A program made the position numbers and the translations under genes. The notes beneath the pieces are model-generated. The model was not told where the DNA came from, searched no databases, and was given only the letters and a program-made list of their open reading frames with translations. DNA of 64,000 nucleotides from Linanthus parryae (Eukaryota; Streptophyta; Magnoliopsida; Ericales; Polemoniaceae), in the NCBI GenBank assembly GCA_023055425.1, contig JALGPY010000006.1, forward strand, positions 88,013,935 through 88,077,934, given 5' to 3'. Of the stretch, positions 60,632 to 64,000 are shown in pieces (position 1 is the stretch's first letter; the number at the start of each line of letters is the position of its first letter).

Positions 60632-61739
60632 GGGTGATGATAATTACAGCACTACAATTTATAATTACAGTGCAGTTTTTTTACATCGACCTTTTTATCC
60701 TTCATTATTACTCCTACTTTTCTAGGAGTAACTGGAAAATACAAATATTGAATTTTGAGTTTTGTCCTCACTCTCCTTTGTCTGTCTATATCAATCTGCA
60801 AGAAGAAGAAGTAACTTGATTCTTTGTGTCTCTCTCAGCCTTCTCTCGGTCAACTAGATGTATACGGGGATTGAAATTCAGAAGAATCAAATCCCTGACA
60901 TTAATCAGAAGTTCAGAACCAAAACACATAGCAAACTGAAGACCTAATTCAAACTAGTAGGAGAGGACGCCCACTCTCCTCTATTTCTTCGTCTTCTCGA
61001 CTTGGATTTGCAACGATGTACCGTTTTCTGGGTTCGATCGGAAGTGATTAACGTTTTCTGGGTTCGATTTGAGATGTCTGACCATGATTATAGGTTTGAT
61101 GTCTGTTTTCGGTGTTTGGTTTGGCATCGGTAAAGGAGATGAGGAGACAAAAAGATGACTGGATTGAGATGAATAACTCGTTGGGGGGTGTTTTGGCTTC
61201 GTTAAGGTACTCTGACCAAGGCTGATTGATGTTCTATTAGGGTTCTAAATTGATTTTATGTGCCATTATTGGGGTTTGATTCGGTCTTATACTGTTTTGC
61301 TTGTTTTGTTTCCTTAATTTTGTGCTTCTGTTGGGGGTATTGGCTGAAGGTTGGGTTGGTTAATGGTTCTGGTTTAAGATGAAGAAAATAGAGGGAGACA
61401 GAGCATGGATTTTTGTTCACATGTCTTATCATCCTTGTTTGCCAAAAACTGCTAGTCATATCAAAAGAGAGTATCGGGCAAAAGGAGAGTGACAATGACC
61501 TTCTGGCTCAACTTCACCGCCATCCATACTACAATCTGAAATTTCTAGGAGGAAAAGAAGAATTTGGGTGGAGGTATCTTGATGTTAATCAAGAAGTAAG
61601 AGGCATGTACTGTGAGAGCCGATATATGGATTGCAATTACGTCATTAAGTACACCAAGTCACTAATTAGGGGTAAAAAAGTCACGCTAAGAAAAATTGTG
61701 CTGTAACTATAAATTATTGTGTTGTAATTATCACCACCC
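60632..61739. mobile_element. Second Mutator-like element (1,108 bp)
   Basis: The ends GGGTGATGATAATTACAGCA and, inverted, GGGTGGTGATAATTACAACA match for about 50 bp. They are flanked by TATGTTTAA (60623-60631) and TATATTTAA (61740-61748), a 9-bp duplication with one change. The interior has higher GC than its surroundings and an open frame at 61413-61706 (HRHPYYNLKFLGGKEE...), which might be captured host sequence; its origin is not recognised. Confidence 0.8.
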
Positions 61740-61748
61740 TATATTTAA

Positions 61749-63150
61749 TACTTTCATTATCTATCCTCTATAAAATGTGCAACCAATTTGACAAATGAAG
61801 AACTTGCAACTCCTTTAAGAAAGGATGATTATATATGTAAAGCAATCCATCGTCAATATTTGTCAACTTTCAAGTCCTATAAAGAACACGGAGATCTTAT
61901 CCCTCGGTACCCAAAGTCGTAGAAGTATAGAACATGATGATCTTATCCAATTTATCCCGCAATACCTTGTGGGAGTTATCACTATACCTATTTGCAAGGT
62001 TAATAAATTTCTCACTGCATTAAAACATGTTGTTCAATATGAGTTCAAGTTACAAGTATAAAAATAAAGATTATAATTTAGACTTTATATTAATTAAATA
62101 TTATATGTAAATAGGCGCTCTCAAATGCAATTCTTCTGAGGACACTCGCTCTCCTGCTTTGGTGACTCAAGCTCCGTTAAGCAATTCATCAACAATCTCA
62201 CCAAAGTAATATTATAAATAAATTTTTAATATTAATTTCTAGGTATAACATAGAAGAAATTCATATTTCACCTAGAACATGAATTCTTAACGGAGAAATG
62301 GACGAATTCACTAGGTGAAATATGAACTAAATCGCAGCTCATATAAGTAAAATCATGACACCTGAGAAAATCAATGCGTCACTTATCTGTAATTAATAAC
62401 CATACAATATGTACTACCACGTACATGCTAAGTTCGGCATTTGGACACCACTAAAATAGCACAAGACAGTTCATTTCAGTGCACGATTACAAGTATTATA
62501 CAAACAAATTATGCAAGCAGTTTAATAGGTGAGTTTGTATCTCTGCTTTATGGATGGAATGGAAAAAAGAAAAATTATATCATCTAGTTTCTTTGGTTGG
62601 TTATTGCAAAGCATTAAAAGACGATGATATCCTAATAGAGTTGTTTTGTATCGATGTCACTCGACCAAATGTCCAATGGTACCCTATCATGGATTCATAG
62701 TTCAAATTACCCAGAAGGAAGTGCTTGGGAGGGGACTGAACACCAAATATGTGCTTCTGTGCATTATATAATAGCACTTGACCTATTGCCAGTAGTGCCG
62801 TGCCGACCAGAGTGAGACACAAGTATTTCAAACGGAAAGTAGAAACAAAAGAAAGACCATGGCATGCTATATTACCACAGTCCAACAAGCAGAAACACAC
62901 AGAATATACCTGTTGAGACTCTTTGAGATTATTGGACAAACACGCAAGATTGAACCCTTACCTGTTGAGACACTGAGATTACTGGAAAAAACATCCTCTC
63001 AAAAAAAAATCCTCTCAAAAAAAGATTACTGGAAAAACAAGCAGGATTGAATCCTTCAATTTGGTTTCACCATCACCAGAAAACCCGTACAAAGCCTAAA
63101 AATACAAATAAGAAAAGATGAACCTGTTTAAACGTGGTAGGCTGTTTGCC
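61749..63150. other. Intergenic or 3' non-coding DNA
   Basis: A minus-strand open stretch at 62939-62601 has a hydrophobic part (KYLCLTLVGTALLAIGQVLLY) but no recognised family. At 62908-62990 a short tandem duplication contains CTGTTGAGAC twice. Nothing here can be called a gene with confidence. Confidence 0.35.
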
Positions 63151-63717
63151 TCAACACGTCACTTCATTGACTTGACAAGGTAAGTCCTCCAACTTGGTAA
63201 CCAACAATTTTCTGGAATCTGAAAGAAGGTAATTAATCAACTCCGCCGTACCCTGGTAGCCTCTAAATCTAATTATCAACACTGACCGCAAATGACCTAG
63301 GAAAACCAGAAATTCGACTCCAGTGTGACAAGACAACAGAGTCCCAGGATTTACCAGATTGATTCTCTAACCCTGAAAGCAAATGACAACAGAGTAAGAT
63401 GATTCTTGCAAAAATTTCATCGTAATACAAAGCATTTGTGAGCTAAAAAGTTACAGGAGTATTAACTATGCCGAAGAGAACATACGATTGAGATCTAGGT
63501 TGGTAACATAAGCACGGACATGCAGAAAGGCAAGAGATCATACCTCTCACAGAAAACACTTACTAGAACAGTATCTTGGCCTTGCAAAAAAATACACAAA
63601 TGTGAGCTTCTGCTGAAGTAAAGATTGGTGCATATTCCATTATTCCTGGAACATAATACAGCATCAAAGTTATAAATTCTCGTCATATAGAAGGTCCATC
63701 CAACTGTAAACACTAAC

Positions 63718-63817
63718 CTTTTACTCCAATAGGGACTCCCGCTACGGGACCGGCCACAAAAAGAGTGAAAGCAGCGGCTTTCGGGGATACTGCCCTCTCT
63801 TCTTCCTCCCTTCGTAT
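63718..63817 (-). CDS. Possible internal exon of an unidentified gene
   Basis: On the minus strand a 100-bp segment runs from CAG|ATACGAAGG (acceptor, 63818-63820 on plus) to AAG|GTTAGTG (donor at 63717). It reads RREEERAVSPKAAAFTLFV then AGPVAGVPIGVK, with a short hydrophobic part that could belong to a membrane protein. GC is higher than the surroundings. A second open stretch at 63285-63174 (RGYQGTAELINYLLSDSRKL) could be another exon. The gene would extend right of the window. No family is recognised. Confidence 0.3.
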
Positions 63818-64000
63818 CTGAAAGAAAAATGAAAAAGATTTTCCAAATTTGAAAGCTTCAGTATGAGCCGCCCTGCGCATTGTGAATAGCAATGTAGCCT
63901 ACTTTGAATTCAGCTTATTAATGGGACGCAACAAATATTCAAATACGAGGAAAAAAAAAGAGCTCTTCTGAAGGCAATTTTGTTCCGTATTATCTTTTAA

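Noticed and set aside
1..64000. tRNA or rRNA genes
   Set aside because: Only primer binding sites complementary to tRNA 3' ends were seen. No cloverleaf with A and B boxes or rRNA segment was recognised by eye; a tRNAscan-SE and Infernal run would settle this.

Overview
The window is plant nuclear DNA, most likely from a flowering plant (eudicot). The support is a two-exon CYP71-type cytochrome P450 gene, plant-type Ty1/copia and Athila-type Ty3/gypsy retrotransposons primed by tRNA-iMet and tRNA-Asp, an L1-type LINE, a RICESLEEPER-like hAT transposase relic and many MITEs. There are no bacterial operons, CRISPR arrays or phage genes. The species cannot be named from the sequence.

Positions 1-35545 are one nested retrotransposon stack. 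Layer 1 is a copia element (copia-1) whose 5' LTR is cut by the left window edge and whose 3' LTR ends at 35545. Layer 2 is a complete Athila-type gypsy element (2892-31244, 5-bp target duplication ATGAG) inserted in the copia-1 pol reading frame. Layer 3 is a copia element on the minus strand (copia-2, 5421-20628, duplication AGATT) inserted in the Athila gag frame. Layer 4 is a 3'-truncated plus-strand copia copy (copia-3, 8353-14850) inside copia-2. Its right junction carries a 12-bp templated filler and a 198-bp direct duplication of host-element sequence. By eye the LTR pairs differ by about 1.4% (Athila) and about 0.35% (copia-2), which agrees with the nesting order. The most unusual signal is a swarm of 42 copies of a near-perfect 14-bp palindrome (TGCGTT-CA-AACGCA) in the Athila element: 12 in each LTR and 18 between integrase and the downstream env-like ORF.

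Positions 35546-40849 hold a short unassigned spacer and an older, decayed Ale-like copia element (copia-4). It has 328/330-bp LTRs with TA...CA termini and a perfect ATGGT duplication.

Positions 42556-48197 hold the only gene that looks intact: a minus-strand CYP71-type P450 of 522 residues. Its single phase-0 intron (43183-47255) has been enlarged to 4.07 kb by a 644-bp MITE, a non-autonomous gypsy derivative and parts of an older MITE.

Positions 48300-63984 are repeat-rich intergenic DNA: several MITEs, a 5'-truncated LINE, an LINE ORF1 relic, a broken hAT transposase, tandem repeats, and two Mutator-like elements with 9-bp target duplications, one of them almost entirely foldback. At the right edge there may be minus-strand exons of an unidentified gene.
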